A stretch of 64,000 bases of DNA from positions 1,357,001 through 1,421,000 of the forward strand of contig NZ_JNLH01000001.1 in assembly GCF_000703005.1 (NCBI RefSeq), read 5' to 3'. Each line of letters starts with the position of its first letter. Position 1 is the first letter of the stretch. Source of the DNA: Pseudobutyrivibrio ruminis HUN009 (GTDB taxonomy: Bacteria > Bacillota > Clostridia > Lachnospirales > Lachnospiraceae). The notes under the pieces were generated by a model. It was given only the letters and a program-made list of their open reading frames with translations. It searched no databases and was not told where the DNA came from. Of this stretch, positions 1 through 9,338 are shown piece by piece. The position numbers and the translations under genes are program-made.

Positions 1-2
1 TA

Positions 3-83
3 GGCTGCTTAGGCCAGCGCATGGAGAGTATTGGGTATAAAATTGTTACTGACCCTGGAAACAGAGCTGGTTTTATAATTTAG
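3..83 (+). CDS. hydE: C-terminal end of a probable HydE maturase (partial)
   Basis: An open frame enters from the window edge and stops at 81-83, giving 26 residues that end in DPGNRAGFII. The stretch RMESIGYKIVTDPGNR resembles the tail of HydE radical-SAM maturases, as I recall them. The next genes are hydG, hydF and an [FeFe] hydrogenase, the usual partners of hydE. HydE acts in the cytoplasm in building the dithiolate bridge of the H-cluster. The catalytic part lies outside the window, so the call rests mainly on context. Another hydrogenase-system protein is possible. Confidence 0.55.
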   Translation, partial: GCLGQRMESIGYKIVTDPGNRAGFII

Positions 84-91
84 TTAATTTA

Positions 92-175
92 GCTAGTAAG
101 TAACAAGCTATTATATTTCTGAAGGAGACATGTTAGTCGACGGAAGAAATCATAATGCTTGTTACTTTAACTAGC
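92..175 (+). repeat. Structured intergenic repeat, copy 1 (hydE-hydG)
   Basis: Left arm 92-108, core 109-156 (48 nt), right arm 157-175. The arms pair as GCTAGT-AAGTAACAAGC with GCTTGTTACTTTAACTAGC reversed, leaving a 2-nt bulge on the 3' side. In the core, ATTAT pairs with ATAAT, ATTTCT with AGAAAT, and a small GAC/GTC hairpin is flanked by GA on both strands (possible tandem G-A pairs). It fills the gap from 8 nt after the upstream stop to 24 nt before the hydG start. Three further copies lie near 13471, 45274 and 58028. Confidence 0.85.
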
Positions 176-199
176 AGGATGTTGAGTAGAGGTATAAAA

Positions 200-1642
200 A
201 TGTACAATGTAAAATCTTTAAAAGCAGAAGAGTTTATCGACAATCAGGAAATCTTAGATACTATTGAGTATGCAGAGGCAAATAAGAACAACTTCGAGTT
301 AATCGAAGAATTACTAGAAAAGGCTCGTCCAGTAAAGACAGCAGAAGGATGTGTATGCAAAGGTCTTACTCACCGTGAGGCATCAGTTTTACTGGCATGC
401 GAGGAGCCTAAATACATCGAAAAGATGTATCAGGTAGCACAGGAAATCAAGGATGCTTTCTATGGCAACCGTATCGTTCTCTTTGCACCACTTTATCTTT
501 CAAACTATTGTGTAAATGGTTGTGTTTACTGTCCATATCACGCAAAGAACAAGCACATCGGCCGCAAGAAGCTTACACAGGAAGAGGTTAAGGCTGAGGT
601 TATCGCACTTCAGGATATGGGTCACAAGAGACTTGCCATCGAAGCTGGTGAGGATCCTGTAAACAACCCAATCGAGTACATCCTCGAGTGCATCAACACA
701 ATCTACAGCATTCACCACAAGAATGGCGATATCCGTCGTGTAAATGTAAATATCGCAGCTACAACAGTTGAAAACTATCGCAAGCTCAAGGAAGCAGGAA
801 TCGGTACATACATCCTCTTCCAGGAGACATACAACAAAAAGAGCTATGAGGAGCTTCACCCAACAGGACCAAAGCACGATTACGCATACCATACAGAGGC
901 TATGGACCGTGCTATGGAAGGTGGAATCGACGATGTAGGACTTGGAGTTCTCTTCGGACTTGAAAGCTACAAGTATGAGTTCGCAGGACTTCTTATGCAC
1001 GCTGAGCACCTTGAGGCTGTTCACGGCGTAGGCCCTCACACAATCTCAGTTCCACGTGTAAAGCACGCTGACGACATCAATCCAGAGGCATTCGACAACT
1101 CAATCCCAGATGAGATGTTCACAAAGATTGCAGCTTGTATCAGAATCGCAGTTCCTTACACAGGTATGATTATTTCTACTCGTGAGTCTGAGGAAGTTCG
1201 TCGCAAGATGCTTCAGGTTGGTATTTCACAGGTTTCAGGTGGAAGCCGTACATCAGTAGGTGGCTACACAGAAGAGGAGAGACCACACGATACAGAGCAG
1301 TTTGATGTTTCAGATCAGCGTACACTTGATGAGGTTGTTCGTTGGCTTATGGAGACTGGTCACATCCCTTCATTCTGTACAGCTTGCTACCGTGCAGGAC
1401 GTACTGGTGACAGATTCATGTCACTTTGCAAGAGCGGCCAGATTATCAACTGCTGCCATCCAAACGCTCTTATGACTCTTACAGAGTACCTTGTTGACTA
1501 CGCTTCAGAGGAGACAAGAGAAATCGGCTACAAGATGATTGAAGACGAGCTCAAGAAGATTCCTAAGGAAAATGTTAGAAAGACAGCTCTTGAAAATATC
1601 GAAGCTATTAAGAACTCAGACAGACGTGATTTCCGCTTCTAA
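200..1642 (+). CDS. hydG: [FeFe] hydrogenase H-cluster maturase HydG (radical SAM)
   Basis: HydG cleaves tyrosine to p-cresol and dehydroglycine and supplies the CO and CN- ligands on an Fe synthon for the H-cluster. The 480-residue product has the radical-SAM motif CVNGCVYC (Cys104, 108, 111). Its C-terminal CX2CX22C set, starting FCTAC and ending INCC, binds the auxiliary cluster unique to HydG, and the length matches the family. I place the start at ATG 200 (MYNVKSLKAEEF), preceded by AGAGG. An in-frame ATG at 155 lies inside the repeat hairpin and would add 15 unrelated residues. It sits between probable hydE and hydF. Confidence 0.96.
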   Translation: MYNVKSLKAEEFIDNQEILDTIEYAEANKNNFELIEELLEKARPVKTAEGCVCKGLTHREASVLLACEEPKYIEKMYQVAQEIKDAFYGNRIVLFAPLYLSNYCVNGCVYCPYHAKNKHIGRKKLTQEEVKAEVIALQDMGHKRLAIEAGEDPVNNPIEYILECINTIYSIHHKNGDIRRVNVNIAATTVENYRKLKEAGIGTYILFQETYNKKSYEELHPTGPKHDYAYHTEAMDRAMEGGIDDVGLGVLFGLESYKYEFAGLLMHAEHLEAVHGVGPHTISVPRVKHADDINPEAFDNSIPDEMFTKIAACIRIAVPYTGMIISTRESEEVRRKMLQVGISQVSGGSRTSVGGYTEEERPHDTEQFDVSDQRTLDEVVRWLMETGHIPSFCTACYRAGRTGDRFMSLCKSGQIINCCHPNALMTLTEYLVDYASEETREIGYKMIEDELKKIPKENVRKTALENIEAIKNSDRRDFRF

Positions 1643-1720
1643 GTTCTCAGATTTTTAATAAAATAGACAAAGTTATTTTGTATAATCATAATGTCTAAGT
1701 CTTGGTAAAGGAAAAATAAA

Positions 1721-2908
1721 ATGTCCTTGAATAATACACCTAGTGGCCAGCGTGTTCACATTGGCTTCTTTGGAATTAGAAATGCAGGTAAATCAAGCAT
1801 TGTAAATAAGCTTACAAATCAGGCGGTATCACTTGTGTCTGCGCACAAGGGTACCACCACAGATCCAGTTAGAAAGACTATGGAGCTTCTTCCATTGGGG
1901 CCAGTTGTCATTATTGATACAGCTGGTTTCGATGATGAGGGAGAGCTAGGTGAGCTTAGAAAAGAAAGAACATACCGCATCCTTGATGAGATGGATATCG
2001 TTGTTTTGGTACTTGATGCCAGAGCAGACCACCTCACAGAAGAAGAGGTTGATTTCCTAAAGATGGTTAAGGAACGCAAGGTGCCATACATCATCATTGA
2101 AAATCACGTGGATGAGGTGGCAGGTCATCCTTTTGAGGAACTGTCATCAGAGGAAAAGCTTCTTTATGTGGATGCCACAACAGATGATATGGCGGCTGTA
2201 AAGCAGGCACTTCTTCAGCTTGCTCCAAAGATTACAGAGCCACCACTCGTCGCTGATTTAGTACCAGAAAAGAGCACAGTTGTGCTTGTCATTCCAATTG
2301 ATGAATCGGCCCCAAAGGGACGTATCATCTTGCCTCAGCAAATGGTTCTCAGAGATTTGCTGGACCACAGATGCAAAGCCATCTGCTGCCAGCCAGAAGA
2401 GCTTACAGAGGTACTTAATGAAGATAAATCGGTATCACTTGTTATTACTGATTCACAAGCATTTGAAACAGTATCAAAGATGGTGCCTGAAAATATACTT
2501 TTGACATCATTTAGCATATTGATGGCAAGATACAGAGGAAGCCTTAACACCCAGCTAAAGGGCGTCGCTGCACTTAAAAATCTGCAGGACAATGATAAGG
2601 TTTTGATTGCCGAAGCTTGCACACATCACAGACAGTGCAATGACATTGGCACAGTAAAATTACCTGGATGGATTAGAAAGCACACAGGTAAGGATGTTGA
2701 TTTTGAATTTTCTTCAGGAAATGAATTTCCAGAGGATTTATCAAAATATAAATTAGTAGTTCATTGCGGGGGCTGCATGATTAATGCTAGCGAGATGCAA
2801 AGTCGAACTAAGCATTGCGTGGAGCAGGGGGTTCCAATAGTAAACTATGGAATGGCCATTGCCCATTTCAATGGAATATTAGACAGAAGTCTAGAGGTTT
2901 TAAATTAA
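1721..2908 (+). CDS. hydF: [FeFe] hydrogenase maturation GTPase HydF
   Basis: HydF is the scaffold that receives the 2Fe precursor made by HydE and HydG and passes it to apo-hydrogenase. Seen in the 395 residues: a P-loop in GIRNAGKSSI near residue 17, DTAG near 66 (G3), and the C-terminal cluster ligands CTHH (a CxH motif) and HCGGC (HCxxC) that mark HydF among GTPases. AAAGG precedes ATG 1721. A TATAAT at 1681-1686 could be a -10, but no convincing -35 was found, so the gene may be read from upstream. It is followed 29 nt later by the hydrogenase. Confidence 0.96.
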   Translation: MSLNNTPSGQRVHIGFFGIRNAGKSSIVNKLTNQAVSLVSAHKGTTTDPVRKTMELLPLGPVVIIDTAGFDDEGELGELRKERTYRILDEMDIVVLVLDARADHLTEEEVDFLKMVKERKVPYIIIENHVDEVAGHPFEELSSEEKLLYVDATTDDMAAVKQALLQLAPKITEPPLVADLVPEKSTVVLVIPIDESAPKGRIILPQQMVLRDLLDHRCKAICCQPEELTEVLNEDKSVSLVITDSQAFETVSKMVPENILLTSFSILMARYRGSLNTQLKGVAALKNLQDNDKVLIAEACTHHRQCNDIGTVKLPGWIRKHTGKDVDFEFSSGNEFPEDLSKYKLVVHCGGCMINASEMQSRTKHCVEQGVPIVNYGMAIAHFNGILDRSLEVLN

Positions 2909-2937
2909 ACTGGCAAACAATGTAAAAGGAGAAAAAT

Positions 2938-4416
2938 ATGGTAACTTCAGATCAAAGTATTGTGCGTTTAAAGCACAACATCATGGAAGAAGTGTGTAAG
3001 CTTGCTTGGAAGGGTGAGCTCGATGCTTCTCACAAGGAACAGGTTTGTTATGAAATCATCCCTGGCCCAAGACCAACATATCGTTGTTGCGTTTACAAGG
3101 AGCGCGAAATCGTAAGACAGCGTGTTATCCTTTCATGCGCCGAGAATCTTCCTACTAACCCAGATTCTAAGAACGTAGTACAGGTTATCCAGCCTGCATG
3201 TGATGACTGCTCAATCGCATCATACTCAGTTACAGATAACTGCCGTTTCTGTCTTGGAAAGGCATGTCTCAACTCTTGTAAGTTTGGCGCTATCGCTCCA
3301 GGTGATAACAGAATGCATATCGATCCTTCAAAATGTAAAGAGTGCGGTATGTGTGCTAAGGAATGTCCTTACGGAGCAATCGTTCACCTTGAGAGACCAT
3401 GTAAGAAGGCTTGCCCAGTTGGCGCTATTTCTTACGATGAGTACGGTCACTGCGTAATCGATGATGAGAAGTGTATCTCATGTGGTCACTGTATCCATAG
3501 CTGCCCATTTGGTGCTATCGGATCAAAGACATATCTTGTACATATCATCAAGGCTATCCTTGAAGGCAAGAAGGTTTACGCTATGTGCGCACCTGCTACA
3601 GAGGGACAGTTCGGTGAGGACATCTCTATGGCAGCAGTTAAGGAAGCTTGCAAGAAGATTGGATTCACAGACATGGTAGAAGTAGGTCTCGGTGGAGATA
3701 TGACAGCTGCTTACGAGTCTGCTGAGTGGTTTGAGGCAAAGGAAGAAGGACGTAAGATGACAACATCTTGCTGCCCTGCTTTCATCAACATGCTTAGAAA
3801 GCACTTCCCAGAGCAGTTCGAGAACAACATGTCTTCAACAATTTCACCTATGTGTGCTATCTCACGTCTTCTTAAGGCTACACAGGGAGATGACGTTGTT
3901 ACAGTATTCGTTGGACCATGTATTGCAAAGAAGTCTGAGGCTGCTGATGAGTCAGTTCCAGGAAATGCAGATTACGTTATCACATTTGGTGAGCTTCGTG
4001 CACTTATGCGTTCAAAGGGCGTAGAGTTTGAGCCAGTAGAGGAGAACTATCAGGAGTCATCAACATTTGGTAAGAATTTTGCTTCTTCAGGCGGTGTTGC
4101 AAAGGCTGTTATCGAGTGTATGCAGGAGCGTGGACAGAACACAGACGATATCAAGCTTATGCAGTGTGCAGGTGGTGCTGAATGTAAAAAGGCGCTTATG
4201 CTTCTTAAGAGCGGTAAGCTTGATGTAGACTTCATCGAAGGAATGATTTGTGATGGAGGTTGCGTTGGCGGACCTTCTAAGCACAAGGCTGAGAGAGAAA
4301 TCCTTAAGGCTAGAACAGGTCTTATTGGCAAGGCTGATGGACGTAAGATTCTTGAAAACCTTAAGAATTACCCAATGGATAAGTTCTCAATGTACAGAGA
4401 CGGACATATGGAATAA
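2938..4416 (+). CDS. Monomeric [FeFe] hydrogenase, group-B-like
   Basis: Catalyses 2H+ + 2e- <-> H2, probably with ferredoxin. The 492-residue protein starts with a Cys-rich region carrying ferredoxin-type sets (CKECGMCAKECP at 133-143, CISCGHCIHSCP at 179-190, plus others around 102-114). The H-domain follows with TTSCCPAF (Cys278/279), VGPCIAKKSE (Cys328) and EGMICDGGCVGGPS (Cys438/442). Group A enzymes usually read TSCCPGW, MPCxxKKxE and ExMACxGGCxxGGGQ. The FASSGGVA stretch and the GPS ending point to group B, whose physiology is less well known. Cys278 would be the proton-transfer cysteine. It ends the hyd gene string, with a terminator 12 nt after the stop. Confidence 0.9.
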   Translation: MVTSDQSIVRLKHNIMEEVCKLAWKGELDASHKEQVCYEIIPGPRPTYRCCVYKEREIVRQRVILSCAENLPTNPDSKNVVQVIQPACDDCSIASYSVTDNCRFCLGKACLNSCKFGAIAPGDNRMHIDPSKCKECGMCAKECPYGAIVHLERPCKKACPVGAISYDEYGHCVIDDEKCISCGHCIHSCPFGAIGSKTYLVHIIKAILEGKKVYAMCAPATEGQFGEDISMAAVKEACKKIGFTDMVEVGLGGDMTAAYESAEWFEAKEEGRKMTTSCCPAFINMLRKHFPEQFENNMSSTISPMCAISRLLKATQGDDVVTVFVGPCIAKKSEAADESVPGNADYVITFGELRALMRSKGVEFEPVEENYQESSTFGKNFASSGGVAKAVIECMQERGQNTDDIKLMQCAGGAECKKALMLLKSGKLDVDFIEGMICDGGCVGGPSKHKAEREILKARTGLIGKADGRKILENLKNYPMDKFSMYRDGHME

Positions 4417-4428
4417 ATTATAATTTTT

Positions 4429-4466
4429 ACACCCTGTCGGAGAGTTTTCTGACAGGGTGTATTTTT
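4429..4466 (+). terminator. Rho-independent terminator after the [FeFe] hydrogenase
   Basis: ACACCCTGTC (4429-4438) pairs with GACAGGGTGT (4451-4460) and is followed by ATTTTTG. It separates the hyd string from the ech genes, so the two hydrogenases are probably separate transcripts. Confidence 0.85.
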
Positions 4467-4591
4467 GTGGAAAAATAACCATAAAAAGATAAAAAAATCA
4501 ACGCTATGTTAGTAAATTTGTGGTATAGTATATCTGATGTGTTAAAAATATATCAAAAGATATAATGTAATACTATGGAGGTTAATAACAT

Positions 4592-6529
4592 ATGGAAATG
4601 CTAGTAACAGCGTTAATCTGTCTGCCATTTCTGTGGGCAATTTTTCCTGCATTGATTCATCATTCAAAATGCAGGGCTTTTTTTGTCTATCTAGGATGCG
4701 CAATTGTAATGATTCTATCCATCATTACAGCGGTTCAGTGGTTTAGGGCTGGCGGCCAAACACTGAATTTCTCATTACCATACCAGGAAACATTCAGTCA
4801 TGTTTTCCTTGTAGGCGATATTCTTTTAATGTTTTTCATTATGTATCTTTGTGCAAAGTATAAGAAGACAATTATATCTTTGCTAACCATTGTATCCACA
4901 GTGATACCAACCGTTTTGGAGCTGGCAGGGCCCAAAATTCCAAACAGTTACACAATGCGATTTGATTATCTCACATTGATTATGATTTTGATTATTGGAA
5001 TTGTTGGTACATTGATTGGAGTGTACGCAGTGGGATATATGCATGGCTATCACATTCATCATCACAAAGAGCTAAAGGATAGAAGAAGCTTTTTCTTGGC
5101 CATGATATTTGTATTTTTTGGTGCTATGTTTGGTTTGGTATTTTCAGCAAATCTATGTAGTCTGTATTTCTTCTGGGAAATCACATCTGTAACATCATTC
5201 CTGTTGATTGGATATACAAGAACTGATGAGGCTATAAACAATTCATTTAAGGCTTTATGGATGAACTTGCTTGGTGGATGTGGATTGGCAGCGGCAATCT
5301 CAGTTGGATATTTATGGTATGGAACTGTAAATCTGTTTGACTATATTGATTTAGTTCAGGCAGATCCTACCAACATCAGAAACATGCTTCCAATAGCATG
5401 CTTGGCTTTTGCGGCACTTACAAAATCGGCACAGTTCCCATTCTCAGGATGGTTGCTTGGTGCCATGGTTGCGCCTACACCATCATCTGCACTTCTTCAT
5501 AGTGCGACAATGGTAAAAGCTGGTGTTTATTTGTTAATCAGAATATCTGTTGCAATGGCAGATAACTATGTAGGAAACATGGTAGCCCTTATTGGTGGCT
5601 TCACATTCCTTGCTGCATCTTGCCTTGCTATATCAGTTTCTGATGGCAAGAAGGTGCTGGCTTATTCTACAATTTCGAACCTTGGTCTTATAGTTGCATG
5701 TACAGGCTGCGGCTATGAGGAGACAATTTGGGCAGCAGTATTTCTTGTGATTTTCCATGCTGTTTCAAAGTCTATGCTTTTCCAGTGCGTTGGTGCTATT
5801 GAAAACACAACAGGCAGCCGCGACGTTGAGGATATGCAGGGATTGATTTCAATCTTCCCTAAGCTAGCTGTAATCCTTATGATTGGTATCGCAGGCATGT
5901 TCCTTGCACCATTTGGAATGCTTATTTCTAAGTGGGCAGCACTTAAGGCATTTATTGATACTACATCGGTTTATGTATCAACACTTATGGTACTTTTCAT
6001 TTGCTTTGGTTCAGCAACTACAATGTTTTATTGGACAAAGTGGATGTCAAAGATTCTTGGAGCTTCACCACGTGAAAAGTCACGAGATCTTACAAAGAAG
6101 AACGAGTATATTTCGATGTTCTTCCATGCATTTATGATGCTCGCACTTATCCTTGGGTTCCCATGGCTGTCAAAGCATGTGTTAAAGCCACTTTCAAATG
6201 ATATGTTTGGCACAGCAACACAGGTTATCTCATACCAGAATATGGTCATCATGATTGTACTTTTGGTAGGCATCTTTGTGGTCCCATTTGTAAACTATGT
6301 TCTGACAAAGGGACAAAAAGCAAAGCAGGTTATCACATACATGGGTGGTGCCAATGCTGGTGACAACTTCAACTTCGTATCAGCCACAGGTGATCCAAAG
6401 GAGATGCACATTGCAAACTTCTACATGGAAGACATCATGGGTGAGAAGAAGCTGTTCACTCCTGCGATAATGATTTCCACATTTATCATTATTGTTTATA
6501 TGATTATCGTGATAGGAGGTGCGTTCTAA
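4592..6529 (+). CDS. echA: Ech hydrogenase subunit A (NuoL-like ion-translocating subunit)
   Basis: Large antiporter-like membrane subunit of the energy-converting hydrogenase, thought to move H+ or Na+ as electrons pass from ferredoxin to protons. The 645-residue protein is almost entirely hydrophobic helices. It shows family signatures WEITSVTSFLLIGY (Glu196) and LTKSAQFPFSGWLLGAM (Lys278), then SSALLHSATMVKAGVYLL (His303, Lys309), the charged residues of the proposed proton channel. The start is ATG 4592 behind GGAG. The stop overlaps the echB start as TAATG. The membrane arm plus the subunits that follow match the six-gene Ech layout. Confidence 0.93.
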   Translation: MEMLVTALICLPFLWAIFPALIHHSKCRAFFVYLGCAIVMILSIITAVQWFRAGGQTLNFSLPYQETFSHVFLVGDILLMFFIMYLCAKYKKTIISLLTIVSTVIPTVLELAGPKIPNSYTMRFDYLTLIMILIIGIVGTLIGVYAVGYMHGYHIHHHKELKDRRSFFLAMIFVFFGAMFGLVFSANLCSLYFFWEITSVTSFLLIGYTRTDEAINNSFKALWMNLLGGCGLAAAISVGYLWYGTVNLFDYIDLVQADPTNIRNMLPIACLAFAALTKSAQFPFSGWLLGAMVAPTPSSALLHSATMVKAGVYLLIRISVAMADNYVGNMVALIGGFTFLAASCLAISVSDGKKVLAYSTISNLGLIVACTGCGYEETIWAAVFLVIFHAVSKSMLFQCVGAIENTTGSRDVEDMQGLISIFPKLAVILMIGIAGMFLAPFGMLISKWAALKAFIDTTSVYVSTLMVLFICFGSATTMFYWTKWMSKILGASPREKSRDLTKKNEYISMFFHAFMMLALILGFPWLSKHVLKPLSNDMFGTATQVISYQNMVIMIVLLVGIFVVPFVNYVLTKGQKAKQVITYMGGANAGDNFNFVSATGDPKEMHIANFYMEDIMGEKKLFTPAIMISTFIIIVYMIIVIGGAF

Positions 6530-7404
6530 TGACTACAACTCGAATTATAATTGCAGTACTTTATGTACTTTTAGCACCTTTTGTTATCGGACTTTTAGAT
6601 GGCTTCGATAGAAAGATTTCTGCACGTATGCAGGGAAGACGTGGACCTTCGGTTCTCCAGCCTTTCTTCGATATCAAAAAGCTTTTTGAAAAAGAATTTT
6701 TAACAGCAAACAAGCAGCAGCTATTTATGATTTACTCATACGTATTTTTTATCGTACTATCAGGAGTAATCTTTTTCGCTGGCTTTGATTTATTACTTGT
6801 TGTATTTTCACTTTCAACAGCAGCAATGTTTTTGATTTTGGCAGCTACATCAACTCACTCACCATACTCTTCTCAGGGAACGCACAGAGAACTGGTGCAG
6901 ATTATGTCATGCGAGCCAATGGAATTGTTGGTGGCAGTTGGATTTTATCTGGCTACAAAAACATTCAATGTAAATGAGATAGTGATGAATTCAACATATT
7001 CCAACATCATTTACTTGCCAGGATTTTTTGTAGGCTTTGTATTTATTCTTACAATCAAATTTAGGAAGTCACCATTCGACATTTCCACATCTCATCATGC
7101 TCATCAGGAGGTCATCAAGGGCGTGACTTCCGAGATGGTAGGTAAGGAGTACGGAATGGTTACACTTGCTGAGTGGTACGAAAATGCAATCCTTCTTGGC
7201 ATAGTTGGATTATTCTTCCTTAACAGCAACCCACTTTCAGCGATTGGCGCTATCGTTGCAATTCTTGTTGTGTGGTTCCTTGAAATTCTCATCGACAACA
7301 CATCTGCAAGAGTAAAATGGCAGCTTATGCTCAAGCTTGCTTGGGGCGTAACAATCGTTGCAGCTGGTATGAATCTCTTCTTGTTAGAGATTATCATGGG
7401 TTAA
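6529..7404 (+). CDS. echB: Ech hydrogenase subunit B (NuoH-like membrane anchor)
   Basis: Integral membrane subunit that links the hydrogenase module to the ion-pumping arm. The 291 residues include the NuoH-type cytoplasmic loop MQGRRGPSVLQPFFDIKKLF near residues 34-53, the loop FRKSPFDISTSHHAHQEV in the second half, and multiple hydrophobic helices. It overlaps echA by one base (TAATG), which suggests translational coupling. The family is shared with HyfC/HycD and complex I ND1. The surrounding gene order supports the Ech assignment. Confidence 0.94.
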   Translation: MTTTRIIIAVLYVLLAPFVIGLLDGFDRKISARMQGRRGPSVLQPFFDIKKLFEKEFLTANKQQLFMIYSYVFFIVLSGVIFFAGFDLLLVVFSLSTAAMFLILAATSTHSPYSSQGTHRELVQIMSCEPMELLVAVGFYLATKTFNVNEIVMNSTYSNIIYLPGFFVGFVFILTIKFRKSPFDISTSHHAHQEVIKGVTSEMVGKEYGMVTLAEWYENAILLGIVGLFFLNSNPLSAIGAIVAILVVWFLEILIDNTSARVKWQLMLKLAWGVTIVAAGMNLFLLEIIMG

Positions 7405-7428
7405 TGTTTGGAGTTAGGAGGATAAGAA

Positions 7429-7872
7429 ATGAGTACAATACATAAATCACCATGGCTCCTTCACTATGATGGAAGTAGCTGTAATGGATGTGATATAGAG
7501 GTTTTAGCTTGTACTACACCTGTTTACGATGTAGAAAGATTTGGTGTTATCAACACAGGTAACCCAATGCATGCTGATATTTTCCTCATTACTGGTGGTA
7601 TCAATTCTCAGAATGAAGCTGTTGTAAAGCAGATTTACGAGCAGATGCCACAGCCAAAGGTTGTAATCGCTGTTGGTACATGTGCATGCACAGGCGGAAT
7701 TTTTAAAGAGTGCTACAACATCAAAGGTGGCGCTGACACAGTTATTCCTGTAGACATCTACGTCCCAGGATGTGCTGCTCGACCAGAGTCAATTATAGAT
7801 GGTGTTGTAAAGGGCATCGGCCTGTTCAAAGAAAAGGCAGAGGCTCTTAAGGCAGAGCAGAAGGCTAATTAG
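7429..7872 (+). CDS. echC: Ech [NiFe] hydrogenase small subunit (EchC, NuoB-like)
   Basis: Cytoplasmic electron-transfer subunit that carries the [4Fe-4S] cluster nearest the nickel site. In the 147-residue protein the ligand set is SSCNGCD (Cys18, Cys21), VGTCAC (Cys85) and VPGCAARPE (Cys114). This is the minimal single-cluster small subunit of group 4 hydrogenases and complex I NuoB, without a Tat signal. A GGAGG site precedes ATG 7429. Confidence 0.95.
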   Translation: MSTIHKSPWLLHYDGSSCNGCDIEVLACTTPVYDVERFGVINTGNPMHADIFLITGGINSQNEAVVKQIYEQMPQPKVVIAVGTCACTGGIFKECYNIKGGADTVIPVDIYVPGCAARPESIIDGVVKGIGLFKEKAEALKAEQKAN

Positions 7873-7884
7873 TAGGAGGAAATC

Positions 7885-8247
7885 ATGCAAGAATTAAAAA
7901 AGGATTTATATTTAATCGACAAGGCTGAGCTCCTCCAGGTAATCATGGAAAAGAAGAATGCTCTTTGGAGACTTTGCCAGATTTGCTGCTCATTCCCAAA
8001 AGCAGAAAATCATTATGAAGTAACGTATTCATTTGCAAATGGATACGATTTTGCAAATTACAGACTCATCGCTGAGCGTGATGAAGAGGTCCCATCAATC
8101 TCTCGTGTATACAAATCAGCAATATATTATGAGAATGAAATGCACGAGCTTTGGGGACTCAACGTAGAAAATATCAAGGTGGATTTACACGATAAGCTTT
8201 ATCGCATCGATGTAGAGACGCCATTTATCGAAAAGGAGGATAAGTAG
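7885..8247 (+). CDS. echD: Ech hydrogenase subunit D (NuoC-like)
   Basis: Small soluble subunit of the hydrogenase module, related to the complex I 30-kDa subunit. The 120 residues include YENEMHELWGLNVENIKVDLH, which corresponds to the NuoC signature ERExWDMFGI..GHPDLR in shortened form. It has no cofactor motif. It starts behind AGTAGGAGG and is separated from echE by a single base after its stop, so the two are almost certainly co-translated. Confidence 0.9.
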   Translation: MQELKKDLYLIDKAELLQVIMEKKNALWRLCQICCSFPKAENHYEVTYSFANGYDFANYRLIAERDEEVPSISRVYKSAIYYENEMHELWGLNVENIKVDLHDKLYRIDVETPFIEKEDK

Positions 8248-8248
8248 T

Positions 8249-9328
8249 ATGGGAAACAGAAGTATAGTACCTTACGGCCCACAGCATCCTGTCCTTCCTG
8301 AACCAATCCATCTTGATTTAGTTTTGGAGGACGAGAAGGTTTTGGCAGCAATTCCTTCTATCGGATTCATCCACAGAGGACTTGAAAGCCTTACAGGCAA
8401 GAAGGATTTCAATGAGATGGTATATGTGGCAGAGCGAATCTGCGGAATCTGTTCATTCATGCACGGCATGAGCTACTGCATGGCACTTGAGGATATTATG
8501 AACGTAGAGGTTCCTCGTCGTGCAGATTACTTACGTACAATTTGGGCAGAGATGAGCCGCCTTCACAGCCACTTGCTTTGGCTGGGACTTCTTGCCGATG
8601 GCTTTGGATTTGAGTCATTGTTCATGCACTCATGGAGACTTCGTGAGAAGATTCTTGATATGTTTGAGGCATCAACAGGTGGCCGCGTTATTTTCTCAGT
8701 AAACACAATCGGTGGTGTGCTGAAGGATATGCCAAATGATATGCTTAAGGATTTCGTTCGTCAGCTGGATGATATGGAAAAGGAAATCCGTGAGACAACA
8801 AGCATCTTCCTTGACGACTACACAGTAAAGAGCCGTCTTGTAGATGTGGGCATCATCACTGGAGAGGACGCTATTCGTCGTGGCGCTGTAGGCCCTATGA
8901 TGAGAGCTTCGGGCATCAATGTTGATATGAGAAAGAACGGCTATGCAGCTTACAATGATATTGATTTCGAGGTAATCACATCTAACAAGTGTGATTCGTA
9001 CGCTCGCTGCGAAGTGCGTATCGGAGAGCTCTTCCAGTCAATCGATATCATCAGACAGTGCGTTGCCAAGATTCCAGATACAGAAATCAATACAAAGGTT
9101 ACAGGCATGCCAAACGGTGAGTCATTCATCCGCGTTGAGCAGCCACGTGGAGAGGCGTTCTATCATGTACGTGCAAACGGAACAAAGTTCCTTGATCGCT
9201 TCAGAGTCCGCACCCCTACCTTCGCCAACATCCCAGCTCTTACTCAAACACTTCAGGGATGCCAGTATGGCGATGTACCATTGCTGGTGCTCACAATAGA
9301 CCCTTGTATAAGTTGTACCGAGAGATAG
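8249..9328 (+). CDS. echE: Ech [NiFe] hydrogenase large subunit (EchE)
   Basis: Catalytic subunit holding the NiFe(CN)2CO site. The 359-residue protein has the N-terminal ligand motif AERICGICS (Cys65, Cys68) and the C-terminal motif DPCISCTER (Cys353, Cys356). Translation stops directly after the arginine of this motif. There is no C-terminal extension of the kind removed by HycI/HyaD-type endopeptidases in many [NiFe] enzymes. This fits the absence of a protease gene here and is known for some Ech/Coo-type enzymes. It is homologous to NuoD. Confidence 0.95.
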   Translation: MGNRSIVPYGPQHPVLPEPIHLDLVLEDEKVLAAIPSIGFIHRGLESLTGKKDFNEMVYVAERICGICSFMHGMSYCMALEDIMNVEVPRRADYLRTIWAEMSRLHSHLLWLGLLADGFGFESLFMHSWRLREKILDMFEASTGGRVIFSVNTIGGVLKDMPNDMLKDFVRQLDDMEKEIRETTSIFLDDYTVKSRLVDVGIITGEDAIRRGAVGPMMRASGINVDMRKNGYAAYNDIDFEVITSNKCDSYARCEVRIGELFQSIDIIRQCVAKIPDTEINTKVTGMPNGESFIRVEQPRGEAFYHVRANGTKFLDRFRVRTPTFANIPALTQTLQGCQYGDVPLLVLTIDPCISCTER

Positions 9329-9338
9329 GAGGAGGATT

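Noticed and set aside
500..1039. Long open frame on the minus strand inside hydG
   Set aside because: It is opposite a clearly conserved gene, has a Cys/Val-rich composition typical of antisense frames, and no ribosome site.
1664..1686. Promoter before hydF (TAGACA and TATAAT)
   Set aside because: The two boxes are 11 nt apart, too close for a sigma-A promoter. Only the -10 is convincing.
4417..4591. Promoter for the ech genes
   Set aside because: TATAGT near 4533 has no acceptable -35 at 16-18 nt. A promoter is likely between the terminator and echA, but I cannot place it.
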